Assembly: GCF_015832195.1 (NCBI RefSeq)
Contig: NC_052017.1
Coordinates: 106,428,929-106,492,928 of the forward strand
DNA: 64,000 bases
Direction of reading: 5' to 3'
Source of the DNA: Motacilla alba alba
Taxonomy: Eukaryota; Chordata; Aves; Passeriformes; Motacillidae
The notes beneath the pieces were generated by a model. That model was not told the DNA's origin and ran no database searches. It saw nothing but the letters and a program-made list of their open reading frames with translations. The position numbers and the translations under genes are program-made. This document shows, in pieces, positions 1 through 10,900 of this stretch; position 1 is the stretch's first letter; every line of letters begins with the position of its first letter.

Positions 1-3000
1 TGATAACATGGCAAAACATCCTGAGCAGTAAACAACATTCCATTCTTCAGAGATGAAAGGAGGTCTTTGAAACTGAAAGCAAGTACAATATGGCCTTAGG
101 CTGATACACATTTGGGCATCTTTAAAATCATCTTTTTGGGCAACCTGTCTGAGAATAATTTAAACAGGCAGGATGTGCTTTTTCATTTCAAATTGCAAAT
201 ACAGACAAACTACAGAGAGCTTTACTCTCAAATAATCTTAAATGTCAGAACTTCTAGACTGTGCAATGGCAAGTAAATCTGTGCACGATACTCCTGTGAC
301 ATTTCTTATTATTATGATTATTTTTAAAGACTAATAACTTGGTAGACATGTATGATGGAAGAAGTTATTCCTAAATATGAATGATGTTTAACATTATTGA
401 GTGAAATCACTGATGCTAACTGGATTAAGATTTTTAACTAAGACTTTGACTTTCTTTGGATGTTCTTTGTACAATGTTTGTGTCTCCTATGGCTGTGTCA
501 GCTCTGTACAGCTTCTTTTTATGGTTGTCTACTGCAATAATTAAAGCAAAGGAATTGTTTCAAGCAATTATTGACGCAAACCAAAGCCCTAATGTATTTG
601 GGCAGACAGGGAAGAAATAATCAGTTACAGTATGTATTAAAAAAGTGAAACTCTCTAAGCAAATTTGTTGTATATTTGCCTTTCTTTATTCAGTACCAAA
701 ATGTAATGGATACTGGGAAAGTTCAGTTCAGCAAACTGGGTTGGTTGGATCTGCTGCCTACTGTTGCAGTAAATGTGAAGGGCTCAAACCAGCATTTTAG
801 GGAGCATGGTATGCTAACTTATCCACAAATAAGTATCTGTGTTTAACTGGGATGATTCTTCAGCCCAAGGTTTTCTATTTCTCCACACACCAGCACTGGG
901 CTTTGCTCCTCTTCTGAAAACTATTTTTCCCGAGATTGTTGAGCACGTGATTCCTGCATGTTCATCTTATTTTGATGTCTGAAATTGTGCTTTACTTGGT
1001 CTTTTCAGGAAACCTATTATGGGGTCATTTTAATGTGGTAACTAGAACCTGTGGTGACACAAGCATGTGCTTTCCAGCTAGAAGCCTTCCTGCCAGCAGC
1101 CTCATCACCTCATAGTGTAACAAGTACAGAAAGAGGCTCTTGTCCAGAGGCTTGTCTGTCAACTAACTTGGACCTGAAAACAATATAAAAAGAATAATCT
1201 ATATATTGCCATGATTGCTTATGTATCTCTAAAGTTGAAATAGCAGTAGGGACAAATCCATGATGATCATGGAATTTTGAAAAAATAAGGCTAATGCTCT
1301 AGGCCTAATTTAAAAAAGAAATAAAAGAAAAGGCAGCAGTATAATGGGAATTCTTTTTCCTTTCTTGTTGGAAACACTACTTTGGGTAGTTTTGCATATT
1401 CTGTTCACTGCAACTTAACATTTGAATGGTATTGTTCAGAAAGAGCAATTTGAGAAAGCCTTGGTAAGAAAATCCCTCTGTTGTGAAAATGTGTTAATTG
1501 GTGCTACTTGTAATCCAGAGGTGGCAATATCTTCATCTGTCTCATTGTTATCCCTCTGGACACTTTTGGATGCAATGAATAGAAGAGGTCTTTGGATTCA
1601 TTTATATGTGTCTTGGGGTTTGTGCATTTGTTACCCACCTCTCCTCCTCCCCTAGTTTGAGGGCATGTAGTAAATAGTAATGAATTAAAGGGTAGGAAGA
1701 ATTGAAAACTAGCTCATCTTTGGAGGGGAGGACACTTCTAAAACAAACAAGAAAAAAGTAAACTCGAAACCACAGACTCATTTTCCCAATTCTTTGTTCT
1801 GTTTCATAGCTTTTACTGGTTGGTAACACGCCCCATAATGTTTTCAATGCTGATAAATAGTCAAGGATTTTTTTTTTTTAAATTAAGTTTTACTGCTTTT
1901 CTGTTGACAAAGCCATTTTGGACACAGCTTTTTCTCATTTCCACTGTAACTGGAATCTTAGAAATTTGAAGACTACAGTTCTGAGTCCTTAAACTTTCTT
2001 TCTGTCTATTCAGAGGTGTCTTGGGTGCAAGGTCATCTTTGGCCATGAACTAAGAGCTGTGTATTTGTGCAGAATCATGCACCAGGGAGGAAAAAAGTCT
2101 GCAGATGTTTCTGAAAGTAGACTCAGAAGACTGGCTGTTACACTTATGGTCATCATCTGAATAATGTGGTTGGGCTCTTCTTCTACTTTGTGTAGGAAAA
2201 CTTAGTAGAACACCAGCATTTCTGTGTAATTTTTTGGGTAGAACACTTGCTTTGCATTACTTTTCTGGCTCCATGATAAAACCTTAAGTACTTAGAAGTG
2301 GTGGCTGAGTTCTCCTGCCCCGAAGTGGCTGCTGAGTTCTTCACTTGCTTTCTCCCAGGCTGGTTCCACTGACTGACTCAGGGTTGTACATCTCATGTCT
2401 TTTCTTTCTTTTTGCCAGATCCAATGGCAAAGGAAATTCCTCTTTCTAGATACTGCTTGTGTCTATTCTGTCCCCTGCCAAGACTGGCTGCTTTGTTAGT
2501 TGATGTGTTCTTGCCTCGTCACAGGTAGTCTGGCTTTGCTGTGGAAACATAAGCTACTGCAAGTAGTTGTTACATAAGTAAATCATGCAGCTGATATGCT
2601 GTGGTCAGTGCAGAGCCATTCAAATACTCCCCTTCTGTCGAATTCCTAGCCCTGGCCAATATACTTAAAATAATGTGATAACTTCCAAGGTTGTGCACAT
2701 CTAATGCAGCAGTCAACACTTGCATTCTCCTTCTGCAAAGAAGTTTGGCAAGCAAAAATGGAAGAAATGCCTTGTTTACCACAGTGGTCATTGTTCCATT
2801 TTTAGTATTGACTCTGGGTGGAGGAAATTAGCTTGTCATCTTCTCTTGTGTCTGCCACATCTGATCATTGTTAGCAGAACTTAAACTTACCCTTCTTGCT
2901 TTACAACTTTGGGATGCTGGTATGCACGTTGATTAAACATACTCTGTACACAGTGCTTGTTTGAGCTTTGGAAATGTTCTTTAGGTTGACTGTGGAAGAA

Positions 3001-3111
3001 CTAAGCCTTTGAGCAGCAAGTCCTTTCTGCAGAATGGAAGTAAACCCAACTCTTCCAAGTGGCTGGGGAAGAGACATGATTTGTTTTTTCTGGTGTGTGA
3101 CAATCTAAGGC

Positions 3112-3135
3112 TTATGTTATGTTATGTTATGTTAT
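3112..3135. repeat. (TTATG)n microsatellite
   Basis: Nearly five head-to-tail copies of the pentamer TTATG, within the TAF4B intron. It is a short simple repeat that could be polymorphic, with no evident function. Confidence 0.9.
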
Positions 3136-4869
3136 TTTTTATGTCCAGAAGGGGTTTATGCTCTTATAAGTAGTAACTGTAGAAGCTACTGCCACTCTTT
3201 TTGGCTGTAAGCTCCTCTGATGAGGGAACACTACCACAATTCATCAGTTTCAGTACTGGTGTTAAGGACATGACTGTGTCTAAGTGTGAATTTAAAGGCA
3301 TGAATTGGCTCTGTAGCAAATGATCGCTCCCTGTGCAATGAGGCTGCTGTGTGGTCTTTGGCATGGGTACATGATAGTCTGCTAAAGTATTTTCTTAGAA
3401 GCTGCATAAAATTAATTTAAAAGCAATCACTTCAATTTCGGCTACCTCTGTATAAGTAGGTGTTCATAACAAGGCTACAAAATCTGTTTCTAGATTCAGT
3501 GGTTTCTCTCACTTTCTCTGTGTCTCTTTCTGTCTCTGTCACCCCTTTCCCCAGCCCATAGGTATTAAGTGATACTGGAGGGTGAGGTTTTTTTCTACTT
3601 TGCATATGCTTAATGTATGCAGACTCTTGATTTAAATTTCTGGTTCTTATTTAAGCTCTTGGACAACTGAAGTGTCTGTGACATGGTCATACCTTTGGGG
3701 AAGGACCTAAAAGTTACTGCAATTATAAAATGTCTTCAGCATCTTAGCTACCTGTTTAAAGACCTAACAAAGCACAGCTCTGTCAGCTAAAAGAGTTTCA
3801 GTTTCTGTGCTGAATTTCCTGGCGCCTGTCAGTCTAGGCTATACACTTGATCTAAATTTTTTCCCCATCTAAATAGGCAAAAATATTCTCAACTGCCATT
3901 CACACACTTCAGAAATACAGTTCATTGGCCCATATCGTGCCTTCTCTGTGCTACAGATGAACTTAATTCTTCTTATATGTGAAAGAGATCTGCAATTTAA
4001 ATGACTAATTGCATTGTAGCTTTAGGCTGAACATATTGGTAATGCACAAATGTTGATGACATGTGAAGGGTCAAGAGATTTATAATTTAGTTGACAATAC
4101 ATTGCTTAAAATGATGTGGCAAAGAGCCAGAAAATTTCAGCTTAATAATTGTCTGTTAACTAACATGACATATTTGTATAGGATTCATTACCTCCAGGTA
4201 CAGATTAAGCATCTGATGTACCCATAAGAAGTGACATGCGTACATGAATCTTGGGCATAATAGTGAATAAACTGACATTGCATTCACAGTAATTTGTTTC
4301 AATATGTAAAACATGTTGTTGCCTACATTTGAAAGGACTTGTAGGAATGTTGCAATGAAATCTGAAGAAAAATGTGTAATTGAATGGAGTTTTCTATTAT
4401 ATAGATCTGACAGCTCTGTGAGGCTTTTTTTGTAGGCTGCAGATAACATCATAAATACACATTTGTTTTCATCTGCACAAGAAGAAGTCTGGATATAGAG
4501 ATCTGAGTCTTTCAGCCATTGGCTTGAGCTACCCTAATGGTCTATAAGGTTAAAAAAAAAAATTCCCAGACCCCAACCTAAAACAACTAACTTTATTTAT
4601 AGGATTCTTTTTTAAAAATATTGAGTCATGTAATACTTTAGTGTTGTGAATGTGGGAGTATTTCTGACAGACTGAGGTTTGTTAGAATAGGCAGCATCCA
4701 TAGGCTGGCTTGCCACCAGGCTTCTATCAACTTCTTTCACTTTGTTTGCTCTGGCCTACATAAGGCACTTATGTGTATGAGCAAAAATGTCACAGTTTTG
4801 CCAGGGTCTGTTCCTTTCCCCCTGACTGCTGGAGGAAACTCAGGTAAGTGCTTGAACACAATATGTTAG

Positions 4870-5060
4870 TGGTTTTTTAACCCTTGTTTCGTCCTATGAG
4901 ACAGGAATGTGTTCTGTGTTTTACAGCTGAGAGACCGAGTACAGCATACACTAGATATCACTCAGCTCAGTGTGACCACATGTGACAGAGATGGGGGTTG
5001 AACCTGGAAGCTTTCGCTACAATTCACTAGATGCTCTTGCCACCTTTCAGCAACATCTCT
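4870..5060 (-). mobile_element. MIR-like ancient SINE fossil
   Basis: Read on the + strand, the segment follows the reverse complement of a MIR core SINE in order: a TTTTACAG-CTGAGAGA stretch (about 4920), a poorly conserved middle, GTGACAGAGATGGGGGTTGAACCTGG-like bases with a tRNA-type B-box remnant (about 4983-5008), then a GATGCTCTTGCCACC-like end (5030-5044). It is strongly diverged, as expected for an element fixed before bird-mammal separation. It is too degraded for a subfamily call and could be a chance match in its middle part. Confidence 0.5.
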
Positions 5061-6683
5061 GCTGCACACAGCTGTCATTTTTCAGTGTTTGGGGATGTCA
5101 TTGAAAAGTGTCTCATGACTTTGCTTCCTTCTGCTGGTGGTATTTTTATAATGTGCAGCAGAGCTGCAGTTTGCTCTCTTGGGATCTTGGCTCTGGGCCT
5201 GTGATATGTTTATGCCACACCAAAAACTGAAATGATAACTCTTGGCTTGACTTTTAAACATTTGACTGAGTACTTTTCTCCCTTAAAAGTACTCCCTCCC
5301 AAGAGTTTAAAACTTTGAATTTTGGTTGAATTTGGGAAGGGAGCGTGTACTCCACCAGGAACAGCTCACTGAACCTGACTGGAACTTGGTGGGAAGGGAG
5401 CTGTCTGCAGACCTCTATGAGCTTTGTGTCAGGGCCTGTAGAATAGCTCTGAGCAGTTTTGAAATCCTTGTTGGTATCCATCATCTAAATTTGCAGATGC
5501 CAAGCTCTAGATACCTTGCAGACTAGAAGTAAGGTGGGAGTGGTGGCTCTGTATTAATTTCACTCTTGCCTTTTCAGAGAATTGGTATTTCATTCTCCAT
5601 CCAGCCACTGGAGAGAGCTCTAGAGATCTTTAAACAGGTTTCCAGAGCAACCTCTGAATGAAACTGGCTGTTCAACAGCTTGGGACTACAGCAGGAGCAC
5701 CACAATGGGTTCTGCTGCCAAGTGAGTGTAACTGATCTCTGTCAGGTGTTTATAAAAGGCTCTAAGGGTGACAGTGTGCTGCTGTGGAAAAGGTGCTGAT
5801 TTGGGCTCAATTCTTAGGATAGTTCAAAAGCAGGACTGCTGTTGTGACCTCCTGGGGCTGATTTTAAGCCAGTTGTGGTCTCAGTACTGGGACGGGTGGT
5901 TCACAGTGGTGCAGTTACACTGCTGTAGTGCCTCACCTGGCTTACAAACAGGGTCTGACACTTCTGATACCCAGGCTGACTGGTAGAATCTACACTGGTA
6001 GTTGGGCCTCCTGGGCTTCGTGTCTCTTCGTGTCATTTCCCTTTTGGAAGGAAGGCAGGATGGCAGGATAGTGAGGGTTTATTGAAAGGCAGGAACTTCA
6101 AGGTAACAAAAAAAAAAAAAAAAGGCAAGAAAAAAAAGAAGTTGCTGGTTAGAGCACTAATAATTAGATGTTGCAGAAGGGGGATGCAGGCAGATTGCAA
6201 GTACCATTTGTTAGAATTGATTCTACAGAGATGCATTTTCTATTTGTTTATCTTCATGGTTGTCTGTGACCTGGTTGAAAAGCAGCACTTTCCCCTAGAA
6301 ACAGACAAAGCTGTCTTGGGGTATGCTGAAGACTAGCAGTGAAGAATCCCCCAAAACAGCAAGACACAAGTGGTTGCTGCCCAAATGGAAGGAGCATAAT
6401 AGAGATGTCTGGGAGCAAGGAGTCAGCTGGTGTTTTTCAGGTCTCAAAAGTTTTGTGCTTTTGAGGAAGGGGTATGTGGGATCTAAAGGAGAAGATTATT
6501 GACTGTTGCCTAGGGCTAGACAAGGTTGACCTCCTGCCCAATAGGAATTTGCTCAAGTGGAGCAGCAGAGGACCCTCCCCTAAAGTATCCCCTGTGTCAG
6601 CTTGAGAGCTCAGAGCTGGGCATTTCATAAGTAAACTCTTGGACATTAGCAGTGGGGTTTGTGATGGTTCTTTGGGACGTGCA

Positions 6684-6712
6684 GATCTTGGACCACTGCT
6701 TGGTCCAAGATC
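6684..6712. repeat. 12-bp perfect inverted repeat (hairpin)
   Basis: GATCTTGGACCA at 6684-6695 is followed after a 5-base loop by its exact reverse complement at 6701-6712. It lies deep in the TAF4B intron. The flanks do not continue the pairing, so this is too short for a typical microRNA precursor. It may be a chance or small-inversion product. Confidence 0.85.
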
Positions 6713-8913
6713 CAAAACAAAACCAAGAAAAACCAGTGTTTCAGTACAACTGTGGAAAACAGTATCTAACAGGAGATAGTGCTCAGCACTGCATAAATTC
6801 ACTTAAAAGTGGGTTCCCCAGCATGGTCCCTGTCTGGACTGGAATGACCTAGGCTGTCTGTTGGCTTCTTTAATTTTAAACCATCATGTACTTTGAGAGA
6901 AGGACACTTTCTTTTAACTTGTGGTAGGAGCTGTTGGTTGTCAAAGAGCTCCCTGGCCCCTGAAACGCTGTGCTCAGTAGCTTTGATAAGCCAGAGTGAT
7001 GCTATGGGAAACTTAGAACTGTGAATGGTGTCTTAGTAAACAGGGGCTCAGGACAAGCTTTGACTTTGGATGTGGTATTACAGCATACTGTCGCTTTATG
7101 TCTCTGCACTGGGCATGATGGGTAGGAATTTAAGAATAAACAAACCCATAACTCTGTCTCAAACTCAGGCAGCTTCTGCCCTGTTGTAGCATCTTGCAGC
7201 TACAGCAGCTTCCAAAGCGGGCTGGGCAATTTGTGCCGTCTGTCTCCCTTTTTGTAAGAGTGAACAGGATTGAGGTGGCTTTGTTTGGTGTCTTTTTAAA
7301 GGTAAAACTTCCAGTCTAATGACTTATTTAGAGAGAAAATACTTTCACCTCAATAAAGTTCTTTGAATTATAAAGGACATTGCTGTTGGGTTACTGAAAA
7401 CCCTTGGGGTTTGTTTCATTTATAACATTGCCTCAGGCCTTCTGCTGCATCCTGTTGGACTGACCTCCTTTTCAACCCGTGCTGGCAGCTGCATTGCAGA
7501 GCTATCTTTTCCCTGGATCCTTCAGGGTTGTCATATGACAAACTTGAACTGTGACCCTTTTGTGTCTTACCAGGACAGCAGTGCCCTCTGTGCAATGTGG
7601 CCAGCAGTCTTCCCCACGCACGCATTTGTTCCGAGCCATTTAACAAACTGAAAGTTTCAAATGATGGCATTTCATAGTGTTTAATAGTATTGACTGTAAA
7701 GCAAATGAAATGGTGCTGAATACCCTGCGTGCTGCTTGTAAAAAAATACAGCTTCCATTTCTTCAATGTGCCCTGGGTTTTCTGTGGCTAGCATGTGCTC
7801 TCTGGTGAATCTCTCTATATTTTTAATAAATATCAATGCTTCCACCCTAACAACAGTAGCATTTGCTGCTATATGTAGTCCAGCACTGGTAGTCATTTCT
7901 AATAAATGGGGGGTTTAAACAGATTTCTCTAAGCAAAGTGGGCAAAGTCATTTTGCAGAAGTCTTGCAGAGAGTGTTAGGGTAAGAATTGATATAGTTAA
8001 CACTGCATCCAAGCAACACCATCTCCAAGTGGTGTTGATGCTGGCAGGCATTGCCTTGCTGAAGTTACAGAGACTGAGCACTCGTATTTGTACAAATTAC
8101 ATTCATTACCAAGAACCCTCCAGTAGTGATAAGAGACTGGCTGTGCAGCACAGATTGGCTCCAAGATAAGTAGCCAGTCTATTGTGCAGCTCATGGTAAT
8201 CTTCCTCTTCCCCACCCCTAATAATAAATCTTGGGGCATTTTGGAAAGCGTGGGGGTTGCTCATTCCAGTAGCTTGAATATAAAACTACTAAATGTCATC
8301 ATCTCCTACCAATTGTATTTTCATAACCAAGCAAGGCAGCTGACTGAGGTGGATAGGCTCAGATACAGTGTTCTGAGTATCTGGATGCTTTCACTGAGTA
8401 TTTGTTGCCCTCTTAAAGGACAGAGCACAGATGATGGCTGGGATGAGTTTCTCCTGGCCATGTTCCAAAGCTAGGGTGCACTCTTTCCTCATGAAGAGAT
8501 AGAAACCTTTGGAGCAAGCAGTAGTAAGAGCTGTGCACAACCTGGGGCTCTGCATAGGTACTGTGTTAGTACCTTTTCATAGCTGGCTGATGCTTTCTCA
8601 GTGCAAGTCTGCTAAACAGACTTCAGTGAAATGGCAGTTATTTATCTTACCATATAGTATTATTTTAAAGGAAAAAGAACTTTGTGGTTGCTTTGACTGA
8701 AATAGGCCATCAGCTGGCAAGCGCTTGCTTTGTCTTTTCAGTATCTAATGTGCAAGGATTTTTGGGTTGCTGGTTTTCAACATGGAAAGCTGAACATCAG
8801 TGGGCTAGTTTTGTACAAGTAGCAGTATAATCCAACCAGTTTAGTTAAAACTTCTACTTACATGAAATTCTAATGTTTTTGATGGTCTTTTTCTTCCTCT
8901 CTCCCCCACTTAG

Positions 8914-9078
8914 GGTTTGAACAGCAATGGAATTGCTGGATCATCAGGTTTTAGCCTTACGAAGCAGATGCTCTGTCCACGAGTAACCCGTGTCTGTCTC
9001 AGGGACTTGATATTCTGCATGGAACAAGAGAGGGAGATGAAGCATTCTCTGCGCTTGTACCGTGCCCTTCTGAAGTGA
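8914..9078 (+). CDS. TAF4B: TAF4B terminal coding exon (C-terminus of TFIID subunit 4b)
   Basis: The exon begins in phase 0 straight after the acceptor AG at 8912-8913 and reads 54 codons to TGA at 9076-9078. The translation starts GLNSNGIAGSSGF and contains RVTRVCLRDLIFCMEQ (frame residues 24-39) and the terminal RLYRALLK. These are the signature of the TAF4/TAF4B family C-terminus, the end of the conserved region that forms the TAF12-binding histone-fold module. In TAF4 paralogues the matching stretch is RVNLRDLIFCLENE, whereas CMEQERE here fits TAF4B. The protein is a subunit of nuclear TFIID enriched in gonads, where it supports germ-cell transcription. Only about the last 6 per cent of the protein is present; the rest lies before position 1. 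The exon looks intact. A shadow open frame on the opposite strand is not coding. Confidence 0.93.
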   Translation, partial: GLNSNGIAGSSGFSLTKQMLCPRVTRVCLRDLIFCMEQEREMKHSLRLYRALLK

Positions 9079-10309
9079 TTTGGATCTTGCATTTCACCGT
9101 GCTGTCTACTGCCAAAGATAACACTGAAGCATTGTTGCACTGTCTTGAAATTCCAGTTTCTGGAAAATGATCCATTGTAAGGATAACTCTTGTTTACAGA
9201 TAAACATTTTTATTAAGTACCTAACTTAGCACCTGTAAGGTTTTTAATAATACTTGGCTTAAATCTGTCTGTAAACCAGTGAAAACACTGAGCTGCACAT
9301 ATAAGCACCTGTCTGCTTGCATTGAACTGTCTTACAAGTTCTGAGGGCTTGATAAGTGTCCCTGGTTTATGTATGCCACTTGCTTCAGTACTCCAGAGTC
9401 TGCAACATGTTCTATGTGTAGTGCCACCTTCCAACCCCATCTTATTTAGGAAAACAAATATCATTATAATGGCACAGCATAGCATGGCAACTGTGTTTAA
9501 TCATGAACCAGCAGTCAGTAAACATGTTAATGTATTGCCTGTCTGACTCAACATCTTCTTAAATTTTCTGGGTTTAGAATTACTACTGGATGCTCACTTG
9601 TGGAGATGAAATAGCAAGTAAAAGGAATGAGGGGTCCTTTGTACCCCACACTTTGCCTCAATTGCCCTCAGCCTTTCGTCTGAGAAAGTGACTGAGGGAA
9701 GGAGGACAAATCATTCACTCTTGTGATTGAAGTACATCACACAGTGTAGTTAGGGCATACTTGGATGGTCATGGAAAATTTGGAGTTACTAAAAATAAAA
9801 GGAGTAAAAAATCCTAAAAAGGGAGGATAAACAGAAAAAAACAGTTTATCTTTTCTGTAGATACAAAAAATAGCACTGAACTTGAGCATAGATGTGGAAA
9901 GATATTAACAAAACCTGTTCTGACTACCAAAAAGGGAAAAGTTGAGATTCATTGAGACTCTGGAGCTGAAGACTCTCCTTGGAGAGAAGCAGTGTTTGCA
10001 AAGCACAGGATTCACTGCTTTAGAATATTGTTTTAATACTTTAATGTGGTGTAACAGGGAAGCTTCTCAAATAGAAAGTATTTAGACAGTTGCTTTGTTC
10101 CCATTCAGTAAGAAGGAGGACTCTGGATTATAAAGACTGTTAGAACAGGTTCAAAGATTGTCTACTTGCTGGTAAAGACTGCCTTGTGGTGGAAGGAAAG
10201 CCCTCTGGGTCACCCTCCTCCCCAGGCTCCAAACATGTTGCCTTTCATGACACAGCACTGTATAGCATGGCTGTTTCCCAGGACTGGTGGGAAAGACACT
10301 GACTGCATT

Positions 10310-10428
10310 CATGGAATCACAGAATATCCTGAGTTGGAAGGGATGGCCCCCAAGCTTCATCGAGTCCAACTCTACAGTGAACAGCCTGCACAGGGATCGA
10401 ACACAGAACATGAGTGCTCTAACCAACT
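10310..10428 (-). mobile_element. TguSINE1-like SINE (tRNA-Ile head, CR1 tail), minus orientation
   Basis: Left to right on the + strand, this segment is the reverse complement of a CR1 3' tail (10311-10372, GGAATCACAGAATATCCTGA, then TTGGAAGGGA and ATCGAGTCCAACTC) followed by the reverse complement of a tRNA-derived head. The head has GGGATCGAAC at 10393-10402, a Pol III B box, and GCTCTAACCAACT at 10416-10428, the start of a tRNA-Ile-like A-box region. A tRNA-Ile head joined to a CR1 tail is the architecture described for TguSINE1 of songbirds, which is moved in trans by CR1. The copy is decayed, with the A box broken after position 10428. It sits in the probable TAF4B 3' UTR, antisense to the gene. 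Confidence 0.75.
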
Positions 10429-10651
10429 ATTGAATGGCTTCCTGCTGAATTTTCTTTTCTTTGACAAGAAACAAGCTTCCTAGGGTTACTTGGCATGCTG
10501 CTTCAAAACTTGAAGCAACTACTCACACAACTATTCTGCACTGTCAGAACCACTGTAGATGGTTACCAAATTCATGAAGTTGTGAATCGGTTATGTTGGT
10601 TTTTGTTGGAACAGTTGTAAACAAATCTAGTAAATGAATGCTGTAAATTAT

Positions 10652-10689
10652 TTATATATGTATATATAGCATATATATATATATACATA
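10652..10689. repeat. AT-rich alternating TA repeat
   Basis: Two blocks of alternating TA around a short GC break, in the probable TAF4B 3' UTR. The sequence is largely self-complementary and could extrude as a hairpin. It is likely length-variable. Confidence 0.85.
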
Positions 10690-10856
10690 AGAAAAGCAGT
10701 ACTTTGGGTATAGTTTGCAAGATATTGATGGCATCAGGCAAAATTGTTTTGTATTATTAAATGCTTAGCTTTACTTTTTATGTAAAGTGCAGCATTTTCC
10801 ATATTTGTGTACTGTTATCTTATTGATCAGATGTTAAAAATTATTTTAAATACTGC

Positions 10857-10888
10857 ATTAAAGCAATTATTTTATTAAAAATAATAAA
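10857..10888 (+). terminator. TAF4B: Candidate TAF4B distal polyadenylation signals
   Basis: ATTAAA at 10857-10862 and AATAAA at 10883-10888 lie in a very AT-rich patch, followed by T/G-rich sequence from about 10889 (GGGTAACTTTGTTTCC) that could serve as the downstream element. They are chosen as the distal end because the sequence afterwards loses the UTR-like AT bias. AATAAA at 9794 is the main alternative. Confidence 0.4.
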
Positions 10889-10900
10889 TGGGTAACTTTG

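Larger units (their letters stand above)
1..8913 (+). other. TAF4B: Last intron of TAF4B (3' part)
   Basis: This stretch precedes the TAF4B terminal exon and ends in a strong splice acceptor: a pyrimidine-rich run at about 8886-8910, then AG at 8912-8913. I looked for the preceding TAF4B exons, which should encode the glutamine/lysine-rich stretch and the segment ending in a basic nuclear-localisation-like run, and saw none. The intron is therefore at least 8.9 kb. Apart from the MIR-like fossil, a (TTATG)n run and a short hairpin listed separately, it is AT-rich unique sequence with no recognisable gene. The open frames of 60-120 codons inside it match no family I know. Confidence 0.7.
9079..10900 (+). 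other. TAF4B: Probable TAF4B 3' untranslated region
   Basis: The region after the stop codon is AT-rich, has no further exon, and carries several candidate polyadenylation hexamers: AATAAA at 9794-9799, ATTAAA at 10756-10761, ATTAAA at 10857-10862 and AATAAA at 10883-10888. I place the distal end just after the clustered 10857/10883 signals. Earlier cleavage near 9.8 kb would give a short UTR. The extent is inference, since no transcript evidence is available here. A SINE is inserted at 10310-10428. Confidence 0.45.

Noticed and set aside
8910..9140. 76-codon - strand frame over the TAF4B exon
   Set aside because: It is the antisense shadow of the TAF4B terminal exon.
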